Made by a program: the position numbers and the translations under genes
NCBI RefSeq assembly: GCF_001420695.1
Contig: NZ_LJJB01000013.1
Coordinates: 186,065-250,064, forward strand
Reading direction: 5' to 3'
Source: Brevibacillus choshinensis
GTDB lineage: Bacteria > Bacillota > Bacilli > Brevibacillales > Brevibacillaceae
DNA: 64,000 bases
The notes under the pieces: generated by a model
What the model was told of the DNA's origin: nothing
What the model saw: only the letters and a program-made list of their open reading frames with translations
The model's database searches: none
Shown: one piece after another, positions 54,838-64,000 of the stretch
Layout of the letters: each line of letters begins with the position of its first letter
How positions within the stretch are numbered: position 1 is the first letter of the stretch

Positions 54838-55345
54838 ATTTTCTATCAAGAGAAGGTGACAGAGGGAATCAGTTTTAGGAAGCGCTGGTATACCGACCAA
54901 AATACTCACACAGCGGCCTGATGCACCTGAAGATGGTGGTTGCTGATCGAAAGATTGCGACGACGGGTTCTTTCAATTATTCTCAAGGGGCAAGTACCGT
55001 AAATGATGAAGTGCTCAATGGTAGTGAGGGATGCGTCGGTAGCAAAATCCTTTTATGAGCCAGTTCGAAAGAATGTGGAACGACACAAAGAACTTTCAAT
55101 CCGTAAACTATACGATCGCTCAACCAGCTCCCGCTACGCCAGCTCAAGCACCGGTTAAACCAGCCAGCCCGACACCAGCCAAAGAACGGTCAAAGGTATG
55201 TGAAAAACCGACAATAAAAGGGAACAAAAATTCAAGGATATACCATATCCATGGCGGACAATCTTACGACAAAACTACAGCAAATATTGAATGGTTCTGC
55301 TCTGAAGCAGATGCTCAAAAGCCAATAATGCCTGATCGTTGTGTT
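54838..55345 (+). pseudogene. Phospholipase D-like nuclease relic with C-terminal metal-binding domain
   Basis: Carries one HKD motif (LMHLKMVVADRKIATTGSFNYS) near 54919-54984, then in another frame FERMWNDTKNF, a Pro/Ala-rich linker and a C-terminal IKGNKNSRIYHIHGGQSYD to EWFCSEADA domain of the kind fused to secreted nucleases. At least two frameshifts (around 54890 and 55015) break it, and the N-terminal half is missing. A strong terminator follows. Confidence 0.72.
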
Positions 55346-55368
55346 CCTGAAAATGAAGGTATACACAC

Positions 55369-55402
55369 AAAAAAACCGCTCTTATTCTGAGCGGTTTTTT
55401 AT
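55369..55402 (+). terminator. Strong intrinsic terminator
   Basis: AAAAAACCGCTC / GAGCGGTTTTTT perfect stem with a seven-base loop and T run. Confidence 0.85.
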
Positions 55403-55405
55403 TTT

Positions 55406-55770
55406 TCTTGCTAGGACAAGGGGAAGCCGAACCTCGCTTCAATGGGTGAAGGCTACGGAAACGGCTAAGTACTTGGAGCAGCAGTGAAGAATCCTCCGGC
55501 GTAAGGGGATCGGCATGGAAAGAAAGGATGATGTGAACTGGGGAGACCCTCCCCTGCACGGAAAAAAATTTTTTATACCCGTAAACAAAGTGATCTATAA
55601 GTCCAAAAGATGAAATGATTACTAGCAGGAAGGGAGTCCGAGAGGCTCATTGTACTGAGGAACTGCAGGACAACACAACCTGCAGGGGAGAAGGGGCCAT
55701 ACTGGTGATCCAGCTCCGCGAATCGAGAAGTGGGCTCTTCATATTTTCAGACCACACACAGTGTTCCCAA
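55406..55770 (+). mobile_element. Group II intron relic (RNA part, no reverse transcriptase)
   Basis: The stretch reads like the ribozyme region upstream of a group II intron reverse transcriptase: GAAGGCTACGGAAACGGC near 55447, GGGAGACCCTCCCC near 55540 and GAGTCCGAGAGGCTCATTG near 55635, then GGACAACACAACCTGC and GGGGAGAAGGGGCC. No intron-encoded protein follows; after about 55745 the sequence changes. The call is by similarity of remembered sequence blocks and structure type. Confidence 0.5.
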
Positions 55771-55780
55771 CGCACCAACC

Positions 55781-55990
55781 CTAAAATCTAGTAACCTTCA
55801 CCTGAAATCTAGCGGATATATTACATGACAGGTTCCTCATATAATGTTTACAAAGTCCAGCAATTACCACGATCACGCTCATCACCACCAGCGGGTGAAC
55901 ATCAGTACGGGAAGCACCAAGAAAAGTACCGGCCAGCAAGGCGAATATAGGTGTCTTGGTAATCGCCATGTTAAAGAAACCGAAGGACAA
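55781..55990 (-). pseudogene. Membrane transporter C-terminal fragment (EamA-like)
   Basis: FGFFNMAITKTPIFALLAGTFLG and PLVVMSVIVVIAGL look like the last two helices of a drug/metabolite transporter. No start signal and no upstream continuation. Confidence 0.4.
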
Positions 55991-56069
55991 AACAAACTAG
56001 CAAATGCATAAGTGCGTCGGTGCTTTCCCACCTTTATTTTTTTGCTGAATTGCGAACGGGGGGACTTCT

Positions 56070-56330
56070 ATGCCAAGACCGAGGATCAAGCTCCACAATG
56101 CGAAGGACATATCGGCGACGATCAGCTCAAACCACGACTACGACAACCTTCTGGCGGCGTATCGTCTACAGGACGAAAAAGTAAAGCGGCTATACGCTGA
56201 ATTTTGTAGGCTGAAAAAGCGGCTGGAAGTGAAAAACCATAAGAGAGGATTAGTCAATGAAAGCTACAATATACGGCATCGAGATCGAAGGCACGCCAAT
56301 GGAAATCGCGGAATTGAAAATCCATTCTAG
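56070..56330 (+). CDS. Phage-type hypothetical protein
   Basis: 86 codons with GGGGGGA ahead of the ATG. Basic and helical (YDNLLAAYRLQDEKVKRLYAEF, then LKKRLEV). Not recognised, but its size and charge resemble small early phage proteins. The next small frame overlaps its end, which may mean the last 20 codons are not original. Confidence 0.45.
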   Translation: MPRPRIKLHNAKDISATISSNHDYDNLLAAYRLQDEKVKRLYAEFCRLKKRLEVKNHKRGLVNESYNIRHRDRRHANGNRGIENPF

Positions 56331-56349
56331 GCGCCTCCTTGGTGGGTAA
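56257..56349 (+). CDS. Small phage-type ORF (30 aa)
   Basis: ATG with GAGAGGAT ahead; encodes a short beta-rich start (KATIYGIEIEGTPMEIAEL) typical of the N-terminus of longer phage proteins. Probably a truncated remnant. Confidence 0.35.
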   Translation: MKATIYGIEIEGTPMEIAELKIHSRRLLGG

Positions 56350-56551
56350 TATCGGAAAAGACAACGACGACGGATTCGACGGGTAAATAGCCTTGAAGCA
56401 CCGGTATCAGTCCGATCGCACCGTCGCCCTCCCTCCATCACTCCCTTCGTACCGCTCGCTCGGTTCGGACAAACAATTAATGAATGAACTGGTGGAAGTT
56501 TGTGTTTGAACTTCCCTTTCCTAATTTGGATTAACTAAGGGGGGATACACT

Positions 56552-57451
56552 GTGGAATTGCGCCAGCTTGAATATTTTATTCAAATTTGCAAATCAGGAA
56601 GTTTCACCAAAGCTAAAGAAGAATTAGGTGTGACTCAGCCTACACTAAGTCAGCAAATGCGGGTTTTGGAAGATGAGTATAATATTCAATTGTTCGATCG
56701 GGGAAGTAGGGGAGTTGAAGTAACGGAAGCGGGAAAAATTCTCTTGAATAAGGGCAACGCTATTATGAATCTTCTTGAGGAGGCGCGAAATGAAATAAAT
56801 GGCCGAAACAATAAATCTAGAGAAACAATTTCTATTGGATGTTGTCCTGCTGAACTTGAATATCTTGCTCCTTACTTTATGAGATTTCACCAAAAGTACC
56901 CGAATATTTTATTGAAAATTATCGATGCAGAGGATGCTGAGAATAAAGTTTTGGAACAAAAGGTAGACATTGGAATCACTACATATCCGGTTTCTGATGC
57001 TTCGGTCATTTCGACTTATTTGTATAGACAAGAAATGGCGCTGTTGATTCACTCAGGACATCCTTTGGCCGATAAAACTTCGATTCCTTTTCGATCTTTG
57101 AAGCAAATGAATTCGATCATGTTCCGAGAGCAAAACAAATCATTAATAGATATGTATTGTTTCTCTTGTGGCTTTACCTTGAAGTCGATAATAGAAACGT
57201 CCTCCACTTCAGTATTGATTCATTGGGTTCGTCATGGACTTGGAGCAGCTCTTATACCAACATCTTTGCTCGAAAGTCTATGGGACGATTCTTTGCGTAT
57301 TGTCAAATTAGAAGGCCATGTTCCTTATTGGGAAATATCTCTTGTATATCTTAATTCCGTTGCTATGAGGTCCACTGCACGCATATTCATTCAAGAGATG
57401 AATTCGTATGTAAGAGAGTTTGAGGTGAATCTTTCATGTTCAGGCAATTAG
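56552..57451 (+). CDS. LysR-family transcriptional regulator 1
   Basis: 299 residues, GTG start with AAGGGGGGA ahead. Winged helix at 1-60 (MELRQLEYFIQICKSGSFTKAKEELGVTQPTLSQQMRVLEDEYNIQLF) and a substrate-binding domain from about 90. It overlaps the next LysR gene by 16 bases. The two proteins resemble each other throughout, so they look like a tandem duplication. No obvious target operon adjoins them. Confidence 0.9.
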   Translation: MELRQLEYFIQICKSGSFTKAKEELGVTQPTLSQQMRVLEDEYNIQLFDRGSRGVEVTEAGKILLNKGNAIMNLLEEARNEINGRNNKSRETISIGCCPAELEYLAPYFMRFHQKYPNILLKIIDAEDAENKVLEQKVDIGITTYPVSDASVISTYLYRQEMALLIHSGHPLADKTSIPFRSLKQMNSIMFREQNKSLIDMYCFSCGFTLKSIIETSSTSVLIHWVRHGLGAALIPTSLLESLWDDSLRIVKLEGHVPYWEISLVYLNSVAMRSTARIFIQEMNSYVREFEVNLSCSGN

Positions 57452-58296
57452 AATGTTTCATTCAAATTTGCAAAGAAGGAAGCTTTACTAAGGCTGCAGA
57501 AGTTTTAATGACTTCTCAACCTACTTTAAGTCAACAGATCCGTTCTCTAGAGGTAGAAGTTGGAACCCCTTTGTTTGAGAGAGTTGGTAGAGGGGTAAAG
57601 ATTACAGCTGACGGGGAAATACTTTACGAAAAAGCTCTTTCCGTGATGAGGCTCATTGAAGAATCGAAGAAAGAAACTTACGAGTTACGCAATGCTCGGG
57701 CAAATAAACTTTCGATAGGCATTTCGCCCACGGATTTTTTATGTTTAGTACCCCGTTTTTTGAAATTCCATGAACAGTATCCTGACATTACATTAAAATT
57801 TGCCAGTGCAGAAAATACATCACAGCAATTATTGAATAGTAATATCGATATTGGCATTACCGACAATTATAATCCAAATAAAGAAATTCATATGATGCAC
57901 CTATATAAAGAAGAACAAGCATTGGTCGTTTATGCGGATCATCCATGGGCAGATCGAACCTTTGTTTCTTTTCAAGAGCTAGAAAATTTAGAATCTCCCT
58001 TATTTGTTGGGGATATTAGTTTAATCGAGCATCTTCATACATTCAGCGCTAAAATCGCCAAATCCTTGCAATCAAAGTTTGAGTCAACTTCCACGGCAAT
58101 TCTTCTTTCTATGGTACTACATAAGATGGGGGTAGCTATTTTACCTACTTCTTTAATTGAAAACTTTTCTGGTCAGCAATTGAAAATGATTCGTCTCGTA
58201 GGTCCAACGCCTCTTCGTGAGATCAAGCTTATTTTTAAAAAGTATCATTACAATAATCCTTCTGTTCAGAAATGTATCGATTTTTTTCTAGAATAA
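57436..58296 (+). CDS. LysR-family transcriptional regulator 2
   Basis: 286 residues. HTH: MFRQLECFIQICKEGSFTKAAEVLMTSQPTLSQQIRSLEVEVGTPLFERVGRGV (residues 1-54); effector domain from about 88 (LSIGISPTDFLCLVPRF). Translationally coupled to its paralogue upstream. The pair could form heterodimers or respond to related ligands. Confidence 0.9.
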   Translation: MFRQLECFIQICKEGSFTKAAEVLMTSQPTLSQQIRSLEVEVGTPLFERVGRGVKITADGEILYEKALSVMRLIEESKKETYELRNARANKLSIGISPTDFLCLVPRFLKFHEQYPDITLKFASAENTSQQLLNSNIDIGITDNYNPNKEIHMMHLYKEEQALVVYADHPWADRTFVSFQELENLESPLFVGDISLIEHLHTFSAKIAKSLQSKFESTSTAILLSMVLHKMGVAILPTSLIENFSGQQLKMIRLVGPTPLREIKLIFKKYHYNNPSVQKCIDFFLE

Positions 58297-58781
58297 TCAA
58301 AAAAGTTGGCAGGCTACGGCCATCGCAAATACGGCAAAAAGATAGCTTTCCTGCAGGTCTTTTTCCTTAGAAAGGGGCGGCAGGGAAGATAGATGGATGC
58401 CAGCGTGCTGGATATATAGATATTAGCTATACAATGTATAGAGAGGAAGAAATTGTTTTCCAATTTATTTTGCTCTATCAGGAACTATTATTACCACATA
58501 CATCGTACCGGTAGGCGCACTTGATATTTGGAAAGAGCGTCTTATAACGCTGGAGATTATGAATTATAACTAGAACATCATAGCTAACGAAAGCGAGCCA
58601 AGACGAAGGAATATTTCCTTGTCATGCTCGCTTATTCTCGTTGTCAGCATAGGAAATATGGCCTGCATATAATGTGAGTGGGGGCTCTTTCCTTCTGCTT
58701 GCAGTAACTTTTATACTAGAGAGATATATTACAATAATAGGATATTAATTTTACCACTGTACAGACAAAGGAGAATTATGA
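58297..58781. other. Intergenic stretch
   Basis: Contains one strong hairpin (58590-58633): AAGCGAGC / GCTCGCTT outer stem and a near-perfect AAGGAATATTTCCTT core. No T run follows on the plus strand, so it may be a structural or regulatory element rather than a terminator. No gene is supported; the promoter of the solute-binding gene must lie after it. Confidence 0.5.
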
Positions 58782-60482
58782 ATGGATAGAATGTGTAAAT
58801 CAGCAATGCTGTTACTAGCTCTGATGATGTGTTGGACGTTAGCGGCTTGTTCCGGGAACACTAACATGTCGAGCAATGGCACTGCTGAGGAGCGTGCGGA
58901 CTCGAAAGCTAATCTTATGGAGGCAAATGCATCTCGAATAAAGCCTTCTTCGGATGAGCCTGCTTGGAAGCTGGACACGACACCGATCACGTTTGACTGG
59001 TATATCAACTTCGATTGGTTCACCGGCAAGTGGGGAGGAAACGTCGTTTCCGATTATATAACGAAGAAGACGGGCGTCAGTTTGAACTTTATCGTGCCTA
59101 CTGGGGACGCCGGCGAGAAGCTCAACACGTTGATGTCAGCAAGGTCGCTCCCTGACTTCATCACGTTAGGCTGGTACGAGGATGCCGTGCAGAAGATGAT
59201 TAATGGAGATATGGTGCTTCCATTGAATGAGCTAGCGGATCAGTATGATCCTTATTTCTTTAAAGTCGCAGACCCCACGAAGCTTAGCTGGTTTACACAG
59301 GCTGACGGCAATGTGTATAGCTACCCGAATGCATCTTCATCCCCTGCGGATTATCGAAAATATGGTCAGCTTTTTACGTCTAATCAGACCTTTGTTGTTC
59401 GGAAAGACATATATGAAGCACTTGGGAAGCCGGATATGAGCACGCCGGAAGGGTTTCTCGGTGCGCTGAAGGCTGCGAAGGAGAAGTTTCCGGAAGTGGA
59501 CGGTCAGCCGCTCATTCCGATCGGCCTGCATGAATTTACGGAAACCGGCAACTATTCGTTGGAATCATATCTTCAAGACTTCCTAGCCATTCCGCAGCAG
59601 AAAAACGGCAAACTGTACGACCGTCGAAGCGATCCAACCTATCTGAAATGGCTAAAGGTGTTCCGCCAAGCGAATGAGGATGGGCTGATGCCGACAGATG
59701 TCTTTCTTGATGAAAAACGATGGGAGAAGGATGAAAAAATATCGCAAGGGCGCTATTTTGCCATGTTGTATCAGTGGTCTGATTTTTCAGAGATTAACCA
59801 AAAGTTGTATCAGAAGGACCCGAATAAGGTGTATATCGCGATAGATGGTCCGGCGAATGATGCGCATGATGCGCCAACACTTGCAGGAAATGGCGTCTCC
59901 GGTTGGACGGTGACGCTCATTTCGAAGAATGTCAAGGATAAGAAGCGGGCAATTGCCTTCCTCAGCTATTTGCTCAGCGAAGAGGGAAACAAGGATCTGT
60001 TCTTAGGAGAGAAGGGCGTTACCTACGATACGATAGACGGCAAAGATCAGTTCCGGCCGGAGGTCATGCACCTGCTCAACACCGACCGTCAAGCGTTCGA
60101 AAGAAAATATGGCGGTGATTATATGTACTGGATGCTAATGGATACGAACATGAATCTAGCATGGATGACGGGGATGGGTGCTGAGCCTTCCAAACAAATT
60201 ACGGATTGGACGAGGGGCAAGACGATCAGCATGAGCGAGTTCGAAAATCTAGATCCGGACCCGACGACGAAGGAAGGTATTGCGTTTGAAAAAAACACGC
60301 GGCTCTGGGCCGAGACGCTGCCGAAGCTGTTGATGTCCAAGTCAGATGCTGAATTCGATCAACTGTACACCAAATTCATGAAGAGCACTACCGAGGATCC
60401 CGAGTATGAATTCATCCTAGATAGCCGCCAAGCAGCCTATGAACGAAATGTACAGAAGCTGAAGTCGTCGTTCAATCAATAG
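58782..60482 (+). CDS. Extracellular solute-binding lipoprotein (LipO/LplA-like)
   Basis: 566 residues, signal peptide with lipobox LAAC (about residue 22). Large SBP family 1-type protein: the FDWYINFDWFTGKWGGN segment (about 70) and SARSLPDFITLGW (about 118) recall the LplA group that binds oligosaccharides in Paenibacillus and Bacillus. It delivers sugars to an ABC importer; the permease genes are not in the window. It precedes a YesM/YesN pair, the usual regulatory company. Confidence 0.87.
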   Translation: MDRMCKSAMLLLALMMCWTLAACSGNTNMSSNGTAEERADSKANLMEANASRIKPSSDEPAWKLDTTPITFDWYINFDWFTGKWGGNVVSDYITKKTGVSLNFIVPTGDAGEKLNTLMSARSLPDFITLGWYEDAVQKMINGDMVLPLNELADQYDPYFFKVADPTKLSWFTQADGNVYSYPNASSSPADYRKYGQLFTSNQTFVVRKDIYEALGKPDMSTPEGFLGALKAAKEKFPEVDGQPLIPIGLHEFTETGNYSLESYLQDFLAIPQQKNGKLYDRRSDPTYLKWLKVFRQANEDGLMPTDVFLDEKRWEKDEKISQGRYFAMLYQWSDFSEINQKLYQKDPNKVYIAIDGPANDAHDAPTLAGNGVSGWTVTLISKNVKDKKRAIAFLSYLLSEEGNKDLFLGEKGVTYDTIDGKDQFRPEVMHLLNTDRQAFERKYGGDYMYWMLMDTNMNLAWMTGMGAEPSKQITDWTRGKTISMSEFENLDPDPTTKEGIAFEKNTRLWAETLPKLLMSKSDAEFDQLYTKFMKSTTEDPEYEFILDSRQAAYERNVQKLKSSFNQ

Positions 60483-60505
60483 TTCTATAGAGGAAGCAGC
60501 AGGAT

Positions 60506-62419
60506 GTGAAACAGGAGATGCGATTCACGGCAATCCGATGGTTATTAGGGATACGTGCATTTACGTTTAAACTTTCGCTTCAAGTCAAACTGATCCTGTC
60601 ATTTGTGTTCGTTATCTTCATTCCGGTTGTTCTATTCTCCTGGTATACGCTCAATGAAGAGTACGCCAGTGCAATGAAAGAATTGACGGAGACCAACGAG
60701 AATGTGCTGGAAGTAGAGAAGATAAACATTGATAATAACATAGAACTGATGAGATGGACCGGTCAGCTTGCGTTATCCAATCGGGAAATGAACAATTATC
60801 TGCAAATTGAACAGTTTCAGGATACAGCATATGTTCTTCATATTAAGAAAGATGTGGTCAACAGCTTTCAATATTTTCTGTTCAACAATCCACGAATTGC
60901 GAATGTCCGGTTGTTCACGGACAACATTTATGTGAATGAGATTTGGCCCGTCATCCTACAGGAATCACGTATTCAGGACAAGCCTTGGCATGATGAGGTG
61001 ATGAAGCAGAGCGGTGTGCCTTGGTGGGAGATACAGGAGAACGTCGCCCTCACCGGTGCGCCATCCGAACCATCGCAGAATGAGCCCTTCATGACGTACT
61101 TGCAGGAATTCAAATATGCGGACAACGTAACACATAACGGGATTCTAGAGATATCGATGAAGTTGTCGAATTTCTTCTCTCAAACGTTCGATAGCGTGCA
61201 GGACATGAACTCTCAGCTGATCGTAGTAGCAAGGGGCGGACGGGTATTCAGCTTGAAGGAGTCACCTGTGTTCGAACAGCACAGCGCGGAGCAGTTGATA
61301 AACAGCGTGAAGCTGACGAGCAATACAGATATCGAGACGGTACGGTTCAAGGTTAATGGGCAGTCCTACTTGGCTTTTCAGAGCTACATTCCGTCGATCG
61401 ACGTACATCTGATCAATATGGTTAGTCTTGCGGAGACGATGGAAGGCATTAACCATTCAAGAGTTCGTTATATTGTACTCATTTTGTTACTAGTGGCATT
61501 TCTCGTACTGCTATCTTACTCGATGCAGGCGATGATTTTGCGCAGGCTTAAGGCGTTAAGAGAATCGATGCAACAGGTAAGAAGCGGTAACTTCAACGTT
61601 GAGATGCCGCCGATTACCGGTACCGATGAGGTAGGAGAGCTGGCCTTTCATTACCGTATGCTCATTCTGAAGATTAACGAGCTCATTCAAGAGCAAGCAG
61701 CTAGACATGCTGCAGGCAAAGAAGCCGAGCTTCGGGCGCTGAAGAACCAGATCGATTCCCACTTCCTCTTTAATACGCTGGAGAACGTCAAGATGCTGGC
61801 AGAGATTGAAGGGCAGTACCTTATATCGGACATAATGACCTCGCTAGGCGGTATGATGCGATATTCGATGGAATGGAAGCGGGATTACGTGATGCTAAGC
61901 GATGAGATTCAGCAGGTCCAGCATTATGTAGCCGTCATGAACATCCGTTATGATGGAAGACTTGATCTCCGATTGTTGATTGCACCGGAATGCATCAAGC
62001 AGGAATCGCTCAAAATGTCACTGCAGCCCGCAGTAGAGAATTCAATCAAGCACGGGATGAGCCGCATGCATTCCAGCGATGGAAAGCTTGTCATTACGAT
62101 CTCTGCCGTCCGGCGTGATCAAGCTTGTGTCATAGAGATCACTGACAGCGGCTGCGGCATACCGGAAGAGAAGCTAGACTTAGTGAATCGAATGCTACGA
62201 ATGGAAGAGTCCGCTTACCAGGAGGTCCGGCAATTATTCGTTCGTAAGGATAACCAGGAAAGCAATGGAATCGGTCTGCGTAATGTAGACCAACGCTTAG
62301 TGATGAGCTATGGGGCGGAATATGGGATTCAGATCGAGAGTCAGGAAGGAAGCTATACACGCATAATCATGACTTTGCCGTATCGGGTCATGGGAGGGAG
62401 AATGGACATCTATGATTAG
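60506..62419 (+). CDS. YesM-type sensor histidine kinase
   Basis: 637 residues, GTG start. Helix 1 (about 27-49), a long extracellular sensor region (about 50-315), helix 2 (about 320-345), HAMP, then the LytS/YesM kinase core with the phosphorylated His in QIDSHFLFNTLENVK (about 415-429) and ATPase motifs QPAVENSIKHGM and SGCGIPEEK. It overlaps the regulator gene by eight bases. Probably senses extracellular sugar, perhaps with the lipoprotein upstream. Confidence 0.9.
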   Translation: MKQEMRFTAIRWLLGIRAFTFKLSLQVKLILSFVFVIFIPVVLFSWYTLNEEYASAMKELTETNENVLEVEKINIDNNIELMRWTGQLALSNREMNNYLQIEQFQDTAYVLHIKKDVVNSFQYFLFNNPRIANVRLFTDNIYVNEIWPVILQESRIQDKPWHDEVMKQSGVPWWEIQENVALTGAPSEPSQNEPFMTYLQEFKYADNVTHNGILEISMKLSNFFSQTFDSVQDMNSQLIVVARGGRVFSLKESPVFEQHSAEQLINSVKLTSNTDIETVRFKVNGQSYLAFQSYIPSIDVHLINMVSLAETMEGINHSRVRYIVLILLLVAFLVLLSYSMQAMILRRLKALRESMQQVRSGNFNVEMPPITGTDEVGELAFHYRMLILKINELIQEQAARHAAGKEAELRALKNQIDSHFLFNTLENVKMLAEIEGQYLISDIMTSLGGMMRYSMEWKRDYVMLSDEIQQVQHYVAVMNIRYDGRLDLRLLIAPECIKQESLKMSLQPAVENSIKHGMSRMHSSDGKLVITISAVRRDQACVIEITDSGCGIPEEKLDLVNRMLRMEESAYQEVRQLFVRKDNQESNGIGLRNVDQRLVMSYGAEYGIQIESQEGSYTRIIMTLPYRVMGGRMDIYD

Positions 62420-63974
62420 CTTGCTTATCGTCGACGATGAGAAGATCATTCGGAGGGGCTTGCAATCGATAATTGAGAGGCAGTTTCCTAATCTGTTCAA
62501 CTACCGATTTGCCGAGAATGGACAAGAGGCGCTGGAGCTGCTTCGCCAGGAGCCTGCGGATATTATGTTCACAGATATCCGAATGCCAATTATGGATGGG
62601 ATCGAACTGCTCGAGCAGCTGCAAGACCATCCGGTTAAACCCGAGGTAGTATTGCTGTCTGGCTATAATGACTTCGAATATGCGCAGAAAGGAATCCGCT
62701 GTGCGGCGAAAGATTATCTCATAAAGCCTGTGATACGGGAGGAGTTGTTTGCCGTCCTGGAGCGATTAATGCGGGACATAAGGATGAGAGAAGAGCGAGC
62801 AGACAAGGCGGGCGAAGATGCCAGCCTTTTTGCTGCCGAGCTAGTTACTATGTATTTGACCCAGAAGGATGTGGGTGATGGGATAACACAGAACAAAGTG
62901 AAGCAGGCCGGCTTAAGCTGGTTGAATGCAGGATACACGCTGGGCTTGCTTACGCGACGCGGTGGAGGATCACAGGCTAGCAGTACGGATGCTGCTTCTT
63001 TCAGGAATCAAATCGCTGAGCTGTTACAAGGGCATATGGATTGGATGCTCACGCGTGATGGAAAAGGCGGAACGATTATGATCGCACGCGATCCGGTTAT
63101 GTTCTACCAGTTGGCGGAACGGTGGAGGTTGAGTGTATATGAGTCGCAGCTGCGAATTGCGATTAGCGATTCTGTTCAAGGGATAGAGCAGATAAGGTGG
63201 GCATACAGCCAAGCGAAGCAAACCTTGAAATATGGTATTCTGCTTCCAGAACTCGACGTGCTGGACTACACCATTATAAGTGAACGCGATGAGCGGCATG
63301 TCGTTCCAGTTGAGTTGATTCAACGAATATTGAATCTCGTTGGAATGGGACGCGGGGATGAAATCAAACAGCTTCTCGATCAAATCCTCGATGTTCGCAT
63401 TATTAGCAGCTGTGAGATCGGCTATCTGGAACGTATTAGCCAGCTACTCAATGAGGAGCTGTTCGACAAGTTGTTCCGCATCTACGGGTATAAGGTACTC
63501 TGTCTATTAAGTACGTACGCCTATGTTGGTCACATAGGGAACTTCGATCGATTTGAAGATTATTACATAGCCATCGAGCAGCTTCTCGATAGTCTGGATC
63601 GTTTCATCCAAGATCGGAGAGAGCAAGCGCCGACGGAACAAAATACGATGCACAAAGTTCTCACCTACTTGCAGACGCATTATGCCGAAGCTTTGAACAT
63701 GGCGGTCGTGTCCAACCATTTCTCACTCAATTACTCGTATTTCAGCCATGCTTTCCAAGAATATAGCGGTGAGAGTTTCTCGAACTATCTTCGCCGGTTA
63801 AGGTTGGACAAGGCGAAGGAACTGCTGGTGCACTCCGATTTGAAGGTGTACGAAATCAGTGAACAGGTTGGATTCGAAAATGTGAAGCATTTTACTAGAA
63901 TATTCAAGGATACCGAAGGCATCACAGCGCTGGAATTCCGAAGCCAGCGAAGACTGTTTGAAACCCAGGTATGA
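62412..63974 (+). CDS. YesN-type AraC-family response regulator
   Basis: 520 residues. Receiver with phosphoacceptor Asp in IMFTDIRMPIMDG (about D54), a long middle region (about 130-400), and a C-terminal double HTH of the AraC type (NHFSLNYSYFSHAFQEYSGESFSNYLRRLRLDKAKELL, then VYEISEQVGFENVKHFTRIFKD). It activates transport or hydrolase genes that presumably lie right of the window. Confidence 0.92.
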   Translation: MISLLIVDDEKIIRRGLQSIIERQFPNLFNYRFAENGQEALELLRQEPADIMFTDIRMPIMDGIELLEQLQDHPVKPEVVLLSGYNDFEYAQKGIRCAAKDYLIKPVIREELFAVLERLMRDIRMREERADKAGEDASLFAAELVTMYLTQKDVGDGITQNKVKQAGLSWLNAGYTLGLLTRRGGGSQASSTDAASFRNQIAELLQGHMDWMLTRDGKGGTIMIARDPVMFYQLAERWRLSVYESQLRIAISDSVQGIEQIRWAYSQAKQTLKYGILLPELDVLDYTIISERDERHVVPVELIQRILNLVGMGRGDEIKQLLDQILDVRIISSCEIGYLERISQLLNEELFDKLFRIYGYKVLCLLSTYAYVGHIGNFDRFEDYYIAIEQLLDSLDRFIQDRREQAPTEQNTMHKVLTYLQTHYAEALNMAVVSNHFSLNYSYFSHAFQEYSGESFSNYLRRLRLDKAKELLVHSDLKVYEISEQVGFENVKHFTRIFKDTEGITALEFRSQRRLFETQV

Positions 63975-64000
63975 GCAAAGATTGCACTGAACTTACTGCT

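Overview
The window reads as a chromosomal accessory stretch of a spore-forming, low-to-moderate GC Bacillales bacterium. Brevibacillus or a close relative is the best guess. The grounds are strong Gram-positive ribosome binding sites, TTG and GTG starts, Bce-type antimicrobial-peptide modules, a YjcZ-type small spore protein, a rifampicin phosphotransferase of the Firmicute type, and a dispersed hairpin repeat built around CTAACGGG. The genus is an inference; no rRNA or tRNA gene was found.

Layout. 0-6 kb: a glycosyltransferase cut by the window edge, a three-gene operon resembling the heme-dependent oxidative N-demethylase / dimethylamine monooxygenase system, an SRPBCC protein and a doubly frameshifted inositol monophosphatase. 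6-8.5 kb: an ArsR regulator with an MFS exporter. 8.7-14.3 kb: a Bce-type two-component system with its ABC transporter (permease shortened and interrupted by a stop) and a membrane serine hydrolase interrupted by a stop exactly at the catalytic lysine codon. 14.4-20 kb: peptide-binding lipoprotein, RpiR regulator, an M20 peptidase relic, a VanX-like D,D-dipeptidase and a second serine hydrolase. 20-22.6 kb: a graveyard of decayed genes (MFS, GNAT, HIT) around a tiny spore protein and one intact acetyltransferase.

22.6-32.7 kb is a coherent envelope-stress or metal-type locus: a small membrane protein, a His-rich anchored protein, a two-component system, an RND efflux pump (interrupted by TGA) and a membrane-anchored DJ-1/PfpI-like protein. 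Four promoters here share an 11-bp direct repeat GTTCATATTGA, so the local response regulator probably controls the whole set. 32.9-39 kb holds a ribbon-helix-helix protein, DoxX, a low-complexity protein with a small membrane partner, VanZ, an isochorismatase-like hydrolase, an SDR relic, MerR and GNAT genes. 39.3-42.8 kb carries the rifampicin phosphotransferase and an FMN reductase.

43-45 kb has three direct repeats that look like the 3' end of an RlmD-type methyltransferase gene, separating a TPR gene and an AlkD-like gene. 45-50.4 kb is a sigma-54 controlled unit: an enhancer-binding regulator with a nitrilase-like protein lacking its catalytic Cys, facing a DUF3311-SSS symporter-histone deacetylase-like operon that has a textbook -24/-12 promoter and two palindromic upstream sites. 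50.6-54.5 kb: a TmrB-like kinase, a DinB-family protein, a GC-rich glycosidase-like gene with a MarR gene under a palindromic operator, and an SDR. 54.5-56.4 kb: relics of a PLD nuclease, a group II intron and phage-like small ORFs. 56.5-64 kb: two tandem LysR paralogues, then a solute-binding lipoprotein with a YesM/YesN-type two-component pair, the start of a carbohydrate uptake locus.

The density of interrupted genes is striking: three otherwise intact genes each carry one in-frame stop (TAG, TAA, TGA), others carry single-base frameshifts, and several are truncated remnants.
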